Source of the DNA: Gentiana macrophylla
Taxonomy: Eukaryota; Streptophyta; Magnoliopsida; Gentianales; Gentianaceae
Assembly (NCBI GenBank): GCA_026214975.1
Contig: CM047805.1
Span: 63,255,368 to 63,319,367, forward strand
Length of the DNA stretch: 64,000 nt
Direction of reading: 5' to 3'
The stretch's first letter is position 1, and each line of letters starts with the position of its first letter. Positions 22,480 through 34,534 of the stretch are shown piece by piece. The translations under genes and the position numbers were made by a program. Under the pieces are notes generated by a model. The model did not search any database and had not been told where the DNA came from. It saw only the letters and a list, made by a program, of their open reading frames with translations.

Positions 22480-24550
22480 TTTTCCACCTCCAAATTGTCT
22501 TCTGCGTGTGAGAAGAGAGAAAATTAGGGCTGAGGGTTTTTCACCAATTGCTAAGTCAATTCATAACGGTTTTCAGATCAGAGTAGAGCACCGGAATCGT
22601 TGTGAAGAGAGCAACGTTTTGAAATCAGAAAGTTGAAGCTTTGTCAAGGTATGTTTAAGCCCTAGTTCTGATCTTTTTCGAGTTTGATGGATTCAAACTC
22701 ATCAACTCGTAGTTTTTATCGTTTAGAAACGTGTGATCGAATCTAATCTAAGTTTGGATTTATCACAAGTTTTGCTGTAGAAAAATGACGGTTTTGCTGC
22801 TGCTTTTCTGAGTTCTTGGACTTGGAATTAGCTTGCAATAGGTAAGAAGCTCTTCCTACAATCTAATTGTGGTTTAGAGTAGAATAGATCATGTTTTGAT
22901 GCATATTGTATCAAGTTTTAAGTCTAGATGAAGGTTAAGGATTAAGCTTTGTTTTGGATCTTAAAAGTTATGTTTTTCTCTTGTTTTTACGCTATATTTC
23001 GTGTACAAGATGTTTGGAATCGAGTAGAGATCGTTAAGGGTTGAAAGAAAGCGAGTTTTAGGGCTTTTCTGCGTAGGATGCGTCACGCATTGCTTTCTAT
23101 TCTGAGATTGCTTAGGAGTAGTTGTAAAGAGGTACAATGCGTACGCATTTAGGGAATGCGCACGCATTGTTGGTTCAGAGTTGCACAGGATGCTCACTGT
23201 TTGATGAATGCGTACGCATTCAGAGCAATGCGCACGCAATGTTTGAGCAGTGTCATTCAGCTTAGTTTTGGTCAGGGAATGCGTACACATTGGGCTCAAT
23301 GCGCATGCATTGTTTGAACAGAGAGTTTTCAGCAGGTTTTTAAGCAAGGAATGCATACGCATTCCATAGGGATGCGCACGCATTGCCCCAGATTTTTAAA
23401 AGATGTTATTTTAAGCTATGTTTTGAATTTTAAACCTTGTTTCATGATGAAATAACACTAATTAAACATGAACAAGCCCCGATTGAGTTTCTGATTCGTT
23501 CAGTTAAAACACCGAATGTACTCTTAAAGGGAGTTGAAGTTCGGATCCGTCGGAAGGGCATGAAAAGGGCTTGTGCTTTGATGAACTAGAGTTCATCAAT
23601 GGCTGTGTAATTGATAGGATGCGATGTCTAGATATCTAGTTGAGGGAGTAGAGTTGATAAGGTGAGTTTTATTCTGAAAACACTTAGGTGGCTAGTTAAT
23701 TCACAATAATAATTACATAAGTGTAGTAAAAGCTAAAACGTCATTTATTCTCGGTTAGGAACTCTTTCATATCGGCGATGTGATACGTTCATAAAAGGTG
23801 AACAACGCTACTGGCCTTAAACGGCTGAAGGGTAGTGGAGGAAATTAATCGGACGATATCGCATCATACCGGGAGACCCGGAGCTAATCGGTGCTAATCA
23901 CCGTTAGTTAGCAAGTATATCTTCAGGCTGATGAATGCCATACACAGTGTCCTTGAGTAATGATGTAACAAAGATCAGCTAAGCTAGAAACGTGTAGTCA
24001 TGACGTGTTGATGGAAATGGAATGAACCCTAAATTGAGTCGGTCTCATTAAGATAATTAATTGATAACAAACCTTGATTATATTGTAGCTTACTACTTAC
24101 TTACGCCGTACAATGTACTTACCTCAAATGCATGTTTATTTATGTGTTTGGGGAGAAAGACGAACAGTAGACTTGGAGTTCGATGAGGACTTTGATGAGC
24201 GATGTTTGAGGACACCGGAGTTGAAGACCTTGATTATTTATTATTCATTTCTTTCATTTATTTCATAGACGTGGATTATTATTGGATGTTGTAGTTTACT
24301 TTTAGTACTTTGGAATTAATACATTTTGGTTTCATTTTCCAATGTAATAATATTACATTTCCTCTTTAGTTCCTTATTTCTATTCTTGATTATTTGAAAA
24401 AAAAATTACCCGAGTCTGTCTAGATTCCGTTTGCTTTTAATTGATACGACGTAGTAGAGGCTTACGTGTAATATTATTTATTTAATATTATGCGTGCCGA
24501 ACGTTTTGATTTCCGGATAAGGACTCGGTGTCCGGGAACGGGGCGTTACA
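22480..24550 (+). mobile_element. Truncated solo LTR, gypsy (chromovirus)-type
   Basis: Ends GGGAACGGGGCGTTACA at 24550, the standard 3' end of Tekay/Del-like LTRs, whose start TGTAACGCCCC is missing on the left. There is no coding sequence. It directly abuts the foldback repeat at 24551. It contains the palindrome pairs at 23082-23387. Confidence 0.6.
23082..23387. promoter_or_regulatory. Paired AATGCGTACGCATT palindromes
   Basis: Four pairs. Each has AATGCGTACGCATT (or one-base variant) followed by AATGCGCACGCATT. Centres are 23142.5/23161.5, 23213.5/23233.5, 23284.5/23304.5 and 23356.5/23377.5, giving within-pair spacing of 19, 20, 20 and 21 bp. Pairs repeat every ~71-73 bp. A degenerate half-pair sits near 23092. 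Confidence 0.8.
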
Positions 24551-25190
24551 TGAATTGCTCTGGCTTTGGTGTATGCCTAGACAATGATACCCACACAATA
24601 GTTTCCCTACCATTATCAAGTTCTCATGGTTGTGTCCATTTTGGTTCTGGAACACTCTTGGTTTCAAAAAGTGTCTTAGAGACTTCAAGTCTTTCAATCC
24701 TCACAGAAACGTCCTCATTTCACACTTACATAGGTGACCTCCCGTAAAGAATGCTCTGCAATACCCCACATGGCTTATCCATAGTATATGAGTCATTAAA
24801 AACTTTAGCTTAACCTAACATAATCACATACAAGATCATAGTTTAAAAGGGACAACTAAGTTATGAGGAACATTTAGCACTTATCTATTCTGTTATAAAC
24901 AAAAATGTTGTATGTGATTATGTTAGGTTAAGCTAAAACTTTTAATGACTCCTACACTACGGATAAGCCAATTGGGGTATTGCAGAGTACTCTTTATGAG
25001 AGGTCACCTATTTAAGTATGAAGTGGGGCCGCTTCTGTGTGGGTTTAAAGGTTTGAATTCTCTAAGACACTTTCCGAAACCAAGATTGATCCAGGCCAAA
25101 ATGGACACAACCATGAGAACTTGATAATGGTAGGGAATCTATTGTGTGGGTACCATTGTCTAGGCATACACCAAAGCCTGAGCTATTCAA
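24551..25190. repeat. Foldback inverted repeat, copy B (complete)
   Basis: Arms of about 285-290 bp (24551-24835 and about 24905-25190) are inverted copies at roughly 85% identity, around a ~70-bp loop. The arm starts within GCTCTGGCTTTGGTGTATGC and its partner within GCATACACCAAAGCCTGAGC. It is truncated on the left by the LTR end. It could be transcribed into a hairpin feeding 21-24-nt small RNAs. Confidence 0.85.
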
Positions 25191-25358
25191 GACCTATTTC
25201 ATTGCTTAGCTAAGCATGTGCGATGATATTCTACTAGGGAAGGTTCAAGGCAGAAAACCACATTGCCCGATGCGATAGATTTTCACTTGAAATCTCATTA
25301 GAGTCTGCATTACATTTGCATCAATATTGCTTTCATGTGGGGGTCAAAATTTCTCATT

Positions 25359-27300
25359 CATATGGGGGATTGTTGGAAATATTTTCCGATAATCATTTAT
25401 ACGGATTAAGGGACGCCTATTTCCAAATAATTGATTATAGTTTATTTAATGTTATAAATTTTTTTTTTTTTTTGAGAAATAATAATTATTTTTCAGTGAA
25501 TGAGAAACTATTATTATTATTATTATTATTAGACAAATTGTCAAAAAATAAGTCACGACCTATCTAGTTTGAAAGGACAAGTTTCAAGGGTATGACTTTA
25601 AATGAAAAGCAAATAAGGAATAGGTTTTTGTCCAAAAGGACAAATTAACATATTTATTAGGCTACAAGTACATGGATGATTTGAAAGGACAAAACATAAT
25701 TAACATTATCAAAATACCCTTTTTTATTTATTTTTATAAACCTAATTAACAAAATTCATCGCGTTCCTAATTCGTTCCTTTCACGTTCAAGAATCCATGG
25801 CGTTCCAAAACAAAATATATCTGCCGCCGGAAGCGCGTTCTAATCCCCACAATTTTGGCGCTTTGTGTAGAGATGCCGGAGAAGGAGACTTGATTATTGC
25901 CTGGACGATTCCGGCACATGGAGAGATGCCGTATTTGCATAGAAGAAGGAGGCGTGATTATGAGCGGCACTTTTGATTCTTCATTGAATCGATTTAGGAA
26001 GGAAATCGATTGCAGGCGATTCGACGACGCTGCTGCCGATCTCCCAATTGCAGACGGCCGGAAAACATGGCATCCGATGCCGGAAAAATCAATTGCTTAA
26101 TTATTCACCTCCGGCATCAATTATCGCCATAAACATGGCATCCGGCTACGGACGGACGGACAGGATAGCAGTGGATTCCGATTTGGGGATTATGATTGAA
26201 CGATTTGGGGATGATGGAGCTGAAAGTTTGGATTCTTTTTTAACGAGAGAAGAAGATGAAGCTGATAGTTTGGGAATTTTTTTTTTTGAAAAAGTTTAGG
26301 GTTGTTACTATTAATTTTGTAACTCTGTTGGGGGGCGTTTGGGGGGCTGAATATAAAGCAACGAGTTGGTTTGCCGGAGGGTTTGGTTGGAGAAAGACCG
26401 GCGGGGTGGAGCTGGTGGAGTCCGATGAAGTGGCCATGGCTGCAAAAGAGAGGAATAAGCAGGGATTGTTATTACAATTTTTTTTGATGTACTTTATATA
26501 TTTTACAACATTATTATTTGTTTATTTCACATTACTACATTTTACGGGTCATTATTATTTGTTTTTAGTCTCATTCATTACTTGTTTTTAGGATGTTACT
26601 GACATTTTACGATCGTTATTACGACTTGTTTATTGGCCGTTACTATATTTTCTTGGGTGTTATTACTTGTTTTAGGATCATTCATTACTTGTTTTTAATT
26701 TATTCATTACTTCTTTTCATTGGGTGTTACGATTTTTTCGAGGCTATTACTACTTGTTTTTAGGTTTATTCTTATTTTTCATTGGATGTTACTGACATTT
26801 TATGGGTAGCTATTACTTCTTCCTTGCATTTATTCTTATTTAAATTATAAAGGAGCATTTTTGTCACTATATTTGCAATTTGTCCTTACTAATATTTGAT
26901 TTTGAAATTTGTCCTTCTGAACCCATTTATCATTTTCCCCTTCCCGCAATAAGGAAAGTTGTGTCCCTTAATTTAAAAGTTGGAATTGGTTCATTAGCAA
27001 TTGTTTTTATCCTATAAGTAGACAAATTTCCTTTCAAGGAGGAGAAGAGAAATTCGAAGTACTTCTCTGCACATCACAGGCAGAAAACACTAAAAACATT
27101 TAATTTCATTTGAGTCAAATAAAATAGATTTCATACCAAGCCTTCGAGTTCGCCGCTTCTGAATCATTTCAAATGTCATCTAATCAGAAGATAAGGATTG
27201 TTGATAATTTGGGAGACGATTATGACACGTGACACGAGTTCGGATCTGAAATTCGTCTTGAGGATAGAAGTCTTTGAGATTACGCCTCAATCCATAAGTT
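25359..27300 (+). mobile_element. LTR-like segment of a copia-type element, copy B
   Basis: Polypurine tract and TGTTGGAAATATT at 25371, as at 753 in copy A. A short TAT microsatellite and a T-run lie at 25458-25530. It is interrupted by the element at 25620-26947. Right end unclear. Confidence 0.35.
25620..26947. mobile_element. Non-autonomous DNA transposon (ATAGGTTTTTGTCC family), copy 2
   Basis: Flanked by AATAAGGA at 25612-25619 and 26948-26955, the same site as in copy A. The GTTAC minisatellite (about 26490-26840) differs strongly from copy A: GGCTGTTAC becomes TTTATTC or TCATTC at many units. The rest is close to identical. Confidence 0.65.
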
Positions 27301-27494
27301 TTTCGTTTACTTATTTTCGCTTTTATGATTTCTGAATATGTTAATTCTTCGGATCTTACACTATCTGTTAATTTGTTAATACGACATGTTAAAATGGTTA
27401 AAAGTACCAAGAGAGGATTTGGTGACGATTATTTTTATCATTAAATCCTTAATAATTAGCTTCTTAAAAACCTTTCATATATTATTGTATCTTT

Positions 27495-27586
27495 ATCATT
27501 ATTGTATTTTGTAAGTCCCGGATTTTTCCCGGGTTAGTAATAAATGCTTTCGTCCTTTGGGTAAAAAAATATCATTATTGTATTTT
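27495..27586 (+). mobile_element. Tiny 5'-truncated retroposon with 16-bp target duplication
   Basis: ATCATTATTGTATTTT occurs at 27495-27510 and 27571-27586. It flanks 60 bp that end in an A-rich tail (GGGTAAAAAAAT), with AATAAATGCTTTCGTCCTTTGGG before it. This is the form of a 5'-truncated LINE (or SINE) insertion. It lies in a segment missing from copy A. Confidence 0.7.
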
Positions 27587-28137
27587 TATATTTTACAATA
27601 ATGCTCGAATAAACTCTTGAACGTTTTGAGTCAAACTTTTAAATTCTTATGTTCGGCTTATTAAATTTGAAGAATGCTCCGCTTTTAAAAAAAGAACTTT
27701 GACGAATGCTCGAGTTTGGCTCGAATTCGATTAAATCATATTTAATTGAACATTTTCGTGAGCTAAGTGTCGAGCTACTCATGAATGCCTCATTTCGATG
27801 ATCTGACCGATTGATCATGTTAGATTATATCGAGGATCAATTTAGACACATTTCGACCAACGGTGTAAATCATCGTTGTATCACTTGGGTTGTCTTTCGT
27901 ATGATTACTCTTTCCTCTGCAATCTTGCACCCGCCTCTTATATTCCAATCTAATAAATGTTTGTCTCACAACAAAATATCATAAAAATGCCACAACAAAC
28001 TTTTAAACTATTGATATTTTTGAGACCCGTATGATTCAATAGGTCTCATATCATAATCAACCACCCAAAATGTGTTGTGTACAATGTTGTGGCTATTTTG
28101 TGGAATTATCACTGCTCTTCCAACCTCTCCTCCCTGA

Positions 28138-28146
28138 AATTCCGAC
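28138..28146. other. Empty target site of the Mutator-like element
   Basis: CTGA-AATTCCGAC-CGATCATAAGG is uninterrupted here and equals the two flanks of 3292-13525 joined at one 9-bp copy. Confidence 0.95.
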
Positions 28147-28929
28147 CGATCATAAGGAGAATGGAAGCAAGGGCAACCCCTTGAAACATGCGTTCTGAAA
28201 TCCTTTGTCTTATACTCGAGTAAGATGATTATTATCATTACAAACTATTGTTGATTTCTATAATTGGTACGATGAGTATTTCATTTTCTCGATTTGCGCA
28301 TGTTTGGTTCAAACATACTTGCGACGATACATTGAGAAGCAACTGGCTTAGCTATTGCATGTATAACAATATAAGGTTAGTTGGAAACTTGGAATTGATC
28401 AACACAACGGCTTCTTTGCAGTTATTCACAAATTGTATACTTTTTGCATTCCAAACTTGATATTTATATTTCATATCCCCAAGGTGTTTGACGAAATGCC
28501 TTCTAAGAATAGGCTCATTTTTCGATAATAATTAGCTCAGGAATATTTGTGAATTTGATTAGTTTAGCTTTAGGTTAATTTGTTACTGGAGTTATGTAGT
28601 TGAAGAGCATCGGCATGCTAAGAATTACATGAAGGAATTTTTCTTTGAGCTTTATGTTTTTACTAATTAACTGTCTATTTCAATTCTCTGTTGTGGGAGT
28701 ATATACAGTTCCTGACTAGATTACATGCTGAATACAAATACGGTTGAAGATCCTGTCTGTTTCACTATGAGTTAAAGAGCACTATATGCATGCTTACTAT
28801 TACTCTATTAGGTAAACATGGGATCTACCACTTTCATATTGTCTTATTGTGTTTGTTTTCATTTTCACCGATTTCCTGACTATCATTTTCGGGGCCATGT
28901 CTTGTTTAATTTACCTTGTTGCTCGATAG

Positions 28930-29082
28930 GTTTTCAGAAAAGAAGTGGTATTTGTTGTTGATAAAAAGAAGTGGAAGATCAGGGGAAAACCACTGGAAGA
29001 TACCAAGAATGCACTTATTTCATTCTTGTCTAAACTTGATCATCATGACCTATTTAGTGTAATTGCATTCAATGATGAAAGG
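28930..29082 (+). pseudogene. vWA-domain exon fragment, copy B (27 bp longer)
   Basis: Same exon as 14318-14443 but with the nine codons NALISFLSK, so the strand-helix unit is complete: 51 codons between canonical splice sites. The metal-binding Ser residues are missing here too, so that loss predates the duplication. Confidence 0.65.
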
Positions 29083-30450
29083 GTAATCTGTTTGTTGCTT
29101 ATGTACAGACTCTATTTGTGTTTCAGTTCAGTTCTATTAAGTGTTCTGCTATAAGTTCTGGTCAGTTTGAGTTGCTCTGTTGACCTGCATTCTGTCTAAC
29201 TGTCAAGTTGAGTTTGATCAGTTTGATGAGTTAAGGTTCCGAGTCTGTTCAAGCTCTGCGTCAATCAAGGTGCTCTGTTGACCTGCATATCTGCATATCA
29301 TTTTAAGTTTTTTGAGTCTCTGATCTTGTGTGTCCTGCAGTGCTGGATGATACATTAGAATCGTAAAATGAAAATGATGTGAATCGTATCTTGGTTTTAC
29401 TACCCAGATGGTAGACATGGGGAATATCAAATTTATCCTCTTCGATTTACAACCTATGTAGTCAAGGCTTTGCAATTTCATTTATCTGAGAGGTAATCAT
29501 GTGGTATACGCATTACAGAAAAATGATTGCTCATTACAACAACAAATATTTTAGAATGGTCTTTCATGTGGGCCTCATTAGCTAAGATGGGGGACTATGT
29601 CCTTCATTGTTTTTCAGTTGCATAAGATTGATCAATGAAGTTTTGATTTTTGAAGTAGCTGACTGTAGTGTATATGGGAACTAGGTAAAGGCTGGAAGGA
29701 CATTAAGAAACTTCCGTTTTCTAGGTTAGAGATTCTAATTGTTAGGTCATTCATACTTATTTACTTCCGGAATCATGGAATCCGAAGTGCGAAACAGAGA
29801 ACTAACCTTGTCCCTATTTCGAATCTGCATGATTCTGTACTAGTGTAAGATAAGTCACATGCACCACCAGTGGTGCCTGCTCAGCGGTTCTTATTTTATT
29901 TGGTAGCATCCAATGCTAATTGCTTTAATGCATTGGTCCTACAAAGTTGGTAGTAAGAGTTGAACTCACGCTTTTATAGAGAAAAAAGTGACGCGTTCTT
30001 ACTACAGAGCCAAACTTAGCATATTGCATTTCATAAAGCATGCATTGATAGATTCATAGAATCCTGCATTTAGTTCATGAGTTCAGCCTTAAAACACACA
30101 CGCATGCTGTCCATATATCTATATCTTTTCCTTATCGATGATGGGAGTTTTCATTGGATGATTCTTTTTCATTGTCATTTGTTTTGATGGTTTTAGCATT
30201 TTGATTTACATTTATTTTGTATTCAAGTTCCAATATTTACCGCTTGAGGATTCTAGGCGTAATAAAACCTAAGTCATTTTTTTGGTATTAGATTATAACC
30301 AAAGGCGTAATGCCAAATGTCAAAATTTAATATTGGGAAGTATAAGATTAGAACAATAGTCTTGTGTCTGTTCTAAGTTGCCAATCTGTTCTATGTAAAC
30401 TGAGTGACGAAGGTTACCAATCTGTTCACCTTGTTGTCTTTAAATTTTAG

Positions 30451-30540
30451 GAGGACGGGACGAAGGTTGAATACATAGTGTGGAATCCATTCTGTTCGGA
30501 ACTAGCAGCTGCAATTTGGTGGGGTTGACGACATTGGATT
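30451..30540 (+). pseudogene. Fibrillarin exon fragment, copy B
   Basis: Identical to 15811-15900, including the WWG-stop break, so the defect predates the duplication. Confidence 0.65.
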
Positions 30541-30582
30541 GTAAGTTACTACATCAGCATGTTGTCATTGTCAAGCCAGGCA

Positions 30583-30799
30583 AACCTGTCCCCATTGGCC
30601 TCACTTCATGCACCTTGAAATCTGTTGGATTTATGGTACATTTGATACCAGGGAAGGAGCAGTAGGCTGGTGGCCAAGTAAATACGAGTGCGTAATATTC
30701 TACTCTAGAATGCATTGATTGAACAAGGCATAGTAAAGAAATTATCATGAGAAATATTGAATTCATTTTCAGATTTGAAGCAAGTAGTTTTCCATGCAA
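30583..30799 (-). pseudogene. RNase T2-family first-exon fragment, copy B
   Basis: Same protein as at 15943-16159 (signal peptide, WPPAYC, VHEVRP). Confidence 0.6.
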
Positions 30800-31548
30800 C
30801 TATCTACATATATTTATATAATCTCCAGTCCATATATGCACCTCATTCATCATGCTCATCCTGCTCTGGTACTGAGTAGGTGCAATGCATCCATTTTGCT
30901 TTGAGTATTAGGTAATGCATGGAGAATAGTATGTCCTTAATTTACATATTACTACCAAATATAATATGTATGTAGAATATATGGTCACACTCAAAAAATG
31001 TGAAAGCTCACAGTTTTTATTAAACCGAGACCCAAAAAGAAAAAACGGCTTGTATTGACACAACGTTTTTACTTCAATTGACACCCTTACTTCAGACAGT
31101 CTTAAAATTATTTTTGACACCACCATAATATTTTTATTATTTTGTGCAACATAACGTCTGTGGCACTAATATTATAGTTTTAAATGTATCATTGATGCAA
31201 AACGTTAGACCCACTGACGTTGTTAGCGAAAGCGAATCAAAATGTCAGTGGATCTGACGCGCGTACGTGGTGCCGAAAAAGCAATTTGTGGGTGGTGGCG
31301 AAGTAAAAGAAAAATAATATTAAAACAATTTGCCAATAGTAAATTCATGATGCCGATAGAAAGTCGAAAAAATTGTTTATATATATATATATCACACTTA
31401 CATCTTTCTATCAAACTTATCGAAATACCGATATAAATTATATCCATCAATCTCATTTTTTTAATTGTGACTGAAATGATGTAATATTTTTATTTTTATA
31501 TCTCGGTTCAAAAATTGTAAATGATTTGATTTAAAATGAATTAAATTT

Positions 31549-31823
31549 ATAGATTTTTGTCCCGAAGGACAAAATTATCAAAAAGTAACAATTATGAAGT
31601 AACAAATATGAAGTAACAAATGTGGAATAAAGTAAATATGAAGTAACAATTGTGAAACACAAAGTAACATTAACATGTGAAATAACAATTTTAAAGTAAC
31701 AATTGTGATTTTTGTCATTTATAATCATGAAAATGTTATTTTTGTTCTTCCAGACCCATTTATTAATTCTTTTGTCCTTCCAAACCTATTTATTAATTCT
31801 TTTGTCCTTGTGGCCCCTTCCCC
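31549..31823. mobile_element. Short ATAGATTTTTGTCC...GGCCCCTTCCCC element, copy B
   Basis: Flanked by ATTAAATTT at 31540-31548 and 31824-31832, as at 16947-17222. Interior AAGTAACAA units are better preserved than in copy A. Confidence 0.7.
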
Positions 31824-31862
31824 ATTAAATTTATCAAACGTTGTAACCATGTTATATTTCAT

Positions 31863-33195
31863 ACTTCCGTCGGACCGAGGCCGCGCAATAAATACTTAAC
31901 CCTTTTAAGATATCTCAGATTTTATAATAGTCAAGTGGTTTATCAGAGTTTTAACTTGATAGATCAATTAACGAACTATGGTGGAAGATCTAGTTTCGAT
32001 TAATCGTACGGAACTAACCACAATAATTTTGCGTAGTTTTACGACGTGCATGGGCACGTCGTATAAACCCACGGCATGAATGAGTAAAAATTTCACGACG
32101 TGATTCCGCACATCGTAGAATGAATCTAATGCACACTGTTAATTAGTTGTTTCCCACTAAAATAATATATTATTTTACGGCGTGCTATTGACATCGTAAA
32201 CTGCTTCCCGCCAACTGAATCACAACGTTCTTCTGCACATCGTAAAAACACTAATATGTGCGTCGTAACTTGTCAATGTTTCGTGCCATAGAATCTAAGC
32301 ATTCACGACTTGCAATGCACGTCGTAAATGTAGTAGATCTTTATTAGAAGATAAAGTCAGAAGATGCGAATGGAGATCAGAAAAGGAGATAGAGATAATA
32401 TACAGTCAAGATAAATTAGATTTTTGTATAAAAGATTTTTTGTTTGTTTTATTTAAATTATTCAAATTATATATATTTTGTATTTATGAAAATAAATAGT
32501 ATTGCTATAATGGTAAGCAGTCAAGTATAACTTGATTAACAACCAATGTTTGATTCTTGCTAGAGGCAAAAACAATATATTTTTTTTGGTTAACCATTTT
32601 TTAGAAGGTCCTAAAATAATATTTGACCCCGAGTCTAAATTTGGACAGGGACGCCCCTGCTAGGGGTTGAGGTTCAGACCTATTAACATGGTTGAATCCT
32701 CGCCCGATCCTCATCTGTCCACCTTTAAATTCATCATCACATTTGATCATTCTTCACCGGCATTTTTTTCAGATTGCGCATTGCATTTTTCTCTTTGTTT
32801 TGCGTCTAGTCAAGTTATTAAAAAAAAAAATCATTTCACACATTGCATCCATTATCAACGCTGCATTGCATGGCGTATGATCTAAAAAAAATAAAATAAA
32901 AAATCATTATCCTTTTTTGAAAGGCATAAATCATTATTCAAAAAAATAAAAACATCTTTGTCGTGGCTGCGGCCTTTTGTATATTTGCATCCATGTTTTC
33001 TTTTAGGAGTCCAGTTTTTAAAAAATAAAAAGAAATGCAAACATTATCTATTCTTTCTTGGCATCTATTTTATTTTCATTTTATTTTTGATCCAACTGAA
33101 AAAGATAGATCCCCTCGTCAGAGGTATGTTGTAGAGGTATGTTGCAGAGTTTAGGGAACTTGTTTGTCGTCGTCAGTGAAGACTTAACATATTTT
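31863..33195. other. Non-coding spacer
   Basis: Apart from the inverted units at 32036-32335 and a partial repeat at 32341-32462 (shared with 33540-33660), this is AT-rich sequence without a supported gene. Confidence 0.5.
32036..32335. repeat. ACGACGTGC-N-GCACGTCGT inverted units, CACTA-like subterminal repeats
   Basis: Five imperfect hairpins of ~22-24 bp, for example ACGACGTGCATGGGCACGTCGT at 32041. Others lie near 32095, 32177, 32220 and 32302. Repeats of this form are common in subterminal regions of plant CACTA elements. No CACTA terminus was found, so this is a remnant or another family. Confidence 0.4.
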
Positions 33196-33203
33196 TAGAC
33201 AAC

Positions 33204-33382
33204 CAGGGACGGAACCAGGATTTGTAGGACGGGTGGGCTAATGGACAATATTTGAATGTTCGGGTGGGCTGGATTAAGACAACTAACTGTGTTGAACTGA
33301 GTTATATAAGATTTTTGATGTACCGAAAATAAAATCCAGGTGGGCTGCGCCCACCCAAGCCTTCCCTTTGGGTCCGTCATTG
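33204..33382. mobile_element. hAT-type MITE
   Basis: 179 bp, starting CAGGGACGGAACCAGG and ending CTTTGGGTCCGTCATTG. Flanked by the 8-bp duplication TAGACAAC (33196-33203 and 33383-33390), the hAT hallmark. A relative lies at 39124-39332. Confidence 0.85.
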
Positions 33383-33510
33383 TAGACAACAATAAATACC
33401 ACAAGCCAAAGCTGAGAGCCAAGAGCCAAAAGAGCCGAGAGCCGAGAGCCTAGAACTAAGAGTCGTGGGAGTCAAAAAGATGCATCTTATTTGTTGATAG
33501 GCAAACATTG

Positions 33511-34022
33511 CCTCAGACCCGGCAACGTTTGACGGAGAGTATTAGAAGATAAAATCAGAAGATACGAATGAAGATCGAAAAAGGAGATAGAGATAATATA
33601 TAGTCAAGATAAATTAGATTTTTGTATAAAAGATTTTTTATTTGTTTTATTTAAACTAGCAAAATGCACGTGCACGTGTTGGTCAATTTGATTTATTGAA
33701 ATGAAATTTAACAATTATAACATTATTGTTAAGTACGTGTTTAACTTATAAAATAATAGTAAACATTGCCTCAGACCCGGCAACGTTTGAGGGAGAGTAT
33801 TAGAAGATAAAATCAGAAGATACGAATGGAGATCGAAAAAGGAGATAGAGATAATATACGGTGAAGATAAATTAGATTTTTGTATAAAAGAATTTTTATT
33901 TGTTTTATTTAAACTAGCAAAATGCACGTGCGTTGCACGTGTTGGTCAATTTGATTTATTGAAATGAAATTTAACAACGTAATTTAACATTATTGTTAAG
34001 TACGTGTTTAACTTATAAAATA
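33511..34022. repeat. Tandem duplication of ~255 bp
   Basis: Units 33511-33765 and 33766-34022 both begin with CCTCAGACCCGGCAACG and include AAACTAGCAAAATGCACGTGC. Part of the unit also occurs at 32341-32462. Confidence 0.75.
33914..33938 (-). mobile_element. Helitron-like 3' terminus
   Basis: On the minus strand a GC-rich hairpin (CACGTGCAACGCACGTG) is followed by CATTTTG and CTAG-T, the form of a Helitron 3' end. A related end with a shortened hairpin lies at 33656, and a possible one at 34333. Confidence 0.5.
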
Positions 34023-34534
34023 ATAGTATAATGAATAATGATAACCTAGTATAAGTTGATTGTTTCAATTGTAAATTCAATTATGGAATAAATATCAATA
34101 CAAACAAAATCTAAACAACATAACATTATAAACACGTCTATTGTTACAACATAATGAAACATATAAGAATGGATACTTAAAGATCTCTAGACAAATCTCT
34201 AGACATGTATGAGTGCTGGATTCAAAGGCAAGCGGAAATCTCCCACCGATTGTTCTTTGTAAACGGTCATAAAACCTTCAGGAGGTTTAATTGGCCCTCT
34301 TATATGCATCACCTTCGGGAGGTTTAATTGTGCTAGCAAAAAGCATATGCTTTGCACGTGTTAGGCTAGCTTTTTTTAATATCATACATATATTGTTGAT
34401 CATGCCGCATCGACCGAGCCCCTTTTCCGATTGGTTATATTTTTTTTTTTGTGTTTTCCGTTTCGCGAATTTAAATAATGCATCTATTATAATAAATTAC
34501 TACGCAAATTTCTAAGGCTTATTGCTTAGGCTGG

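Larger units (their letters stand above)
24618..31862. repeat. Segmental duplication, copy B (without the Mutator insertion)
   Basis: The same order of features as copy A: foldback, LTR-like start at 25371, non-autonomous element, flank, vWA exon, fibrillarin exon, RNase T2 exon, short element. The Mutator-like element is absent, so its insertion followed or accompanied divergence of the copies. Confidence 0.9.

Noticed and set aside
22961..23383. 140-codon minus-strand ORF with repeated MRAHP and ACA words
   Set aside because: Its repeats are simply the AATGCGTACGCATT palindromes read as codons within an LTR.
32036..32335. A fourth family of two-turn palindrome pairs
   Set aside because: These are single hairpins with 6-8-bp loops at irregular distances, not paired perfect palindromes, so they were not counted with the other three families.
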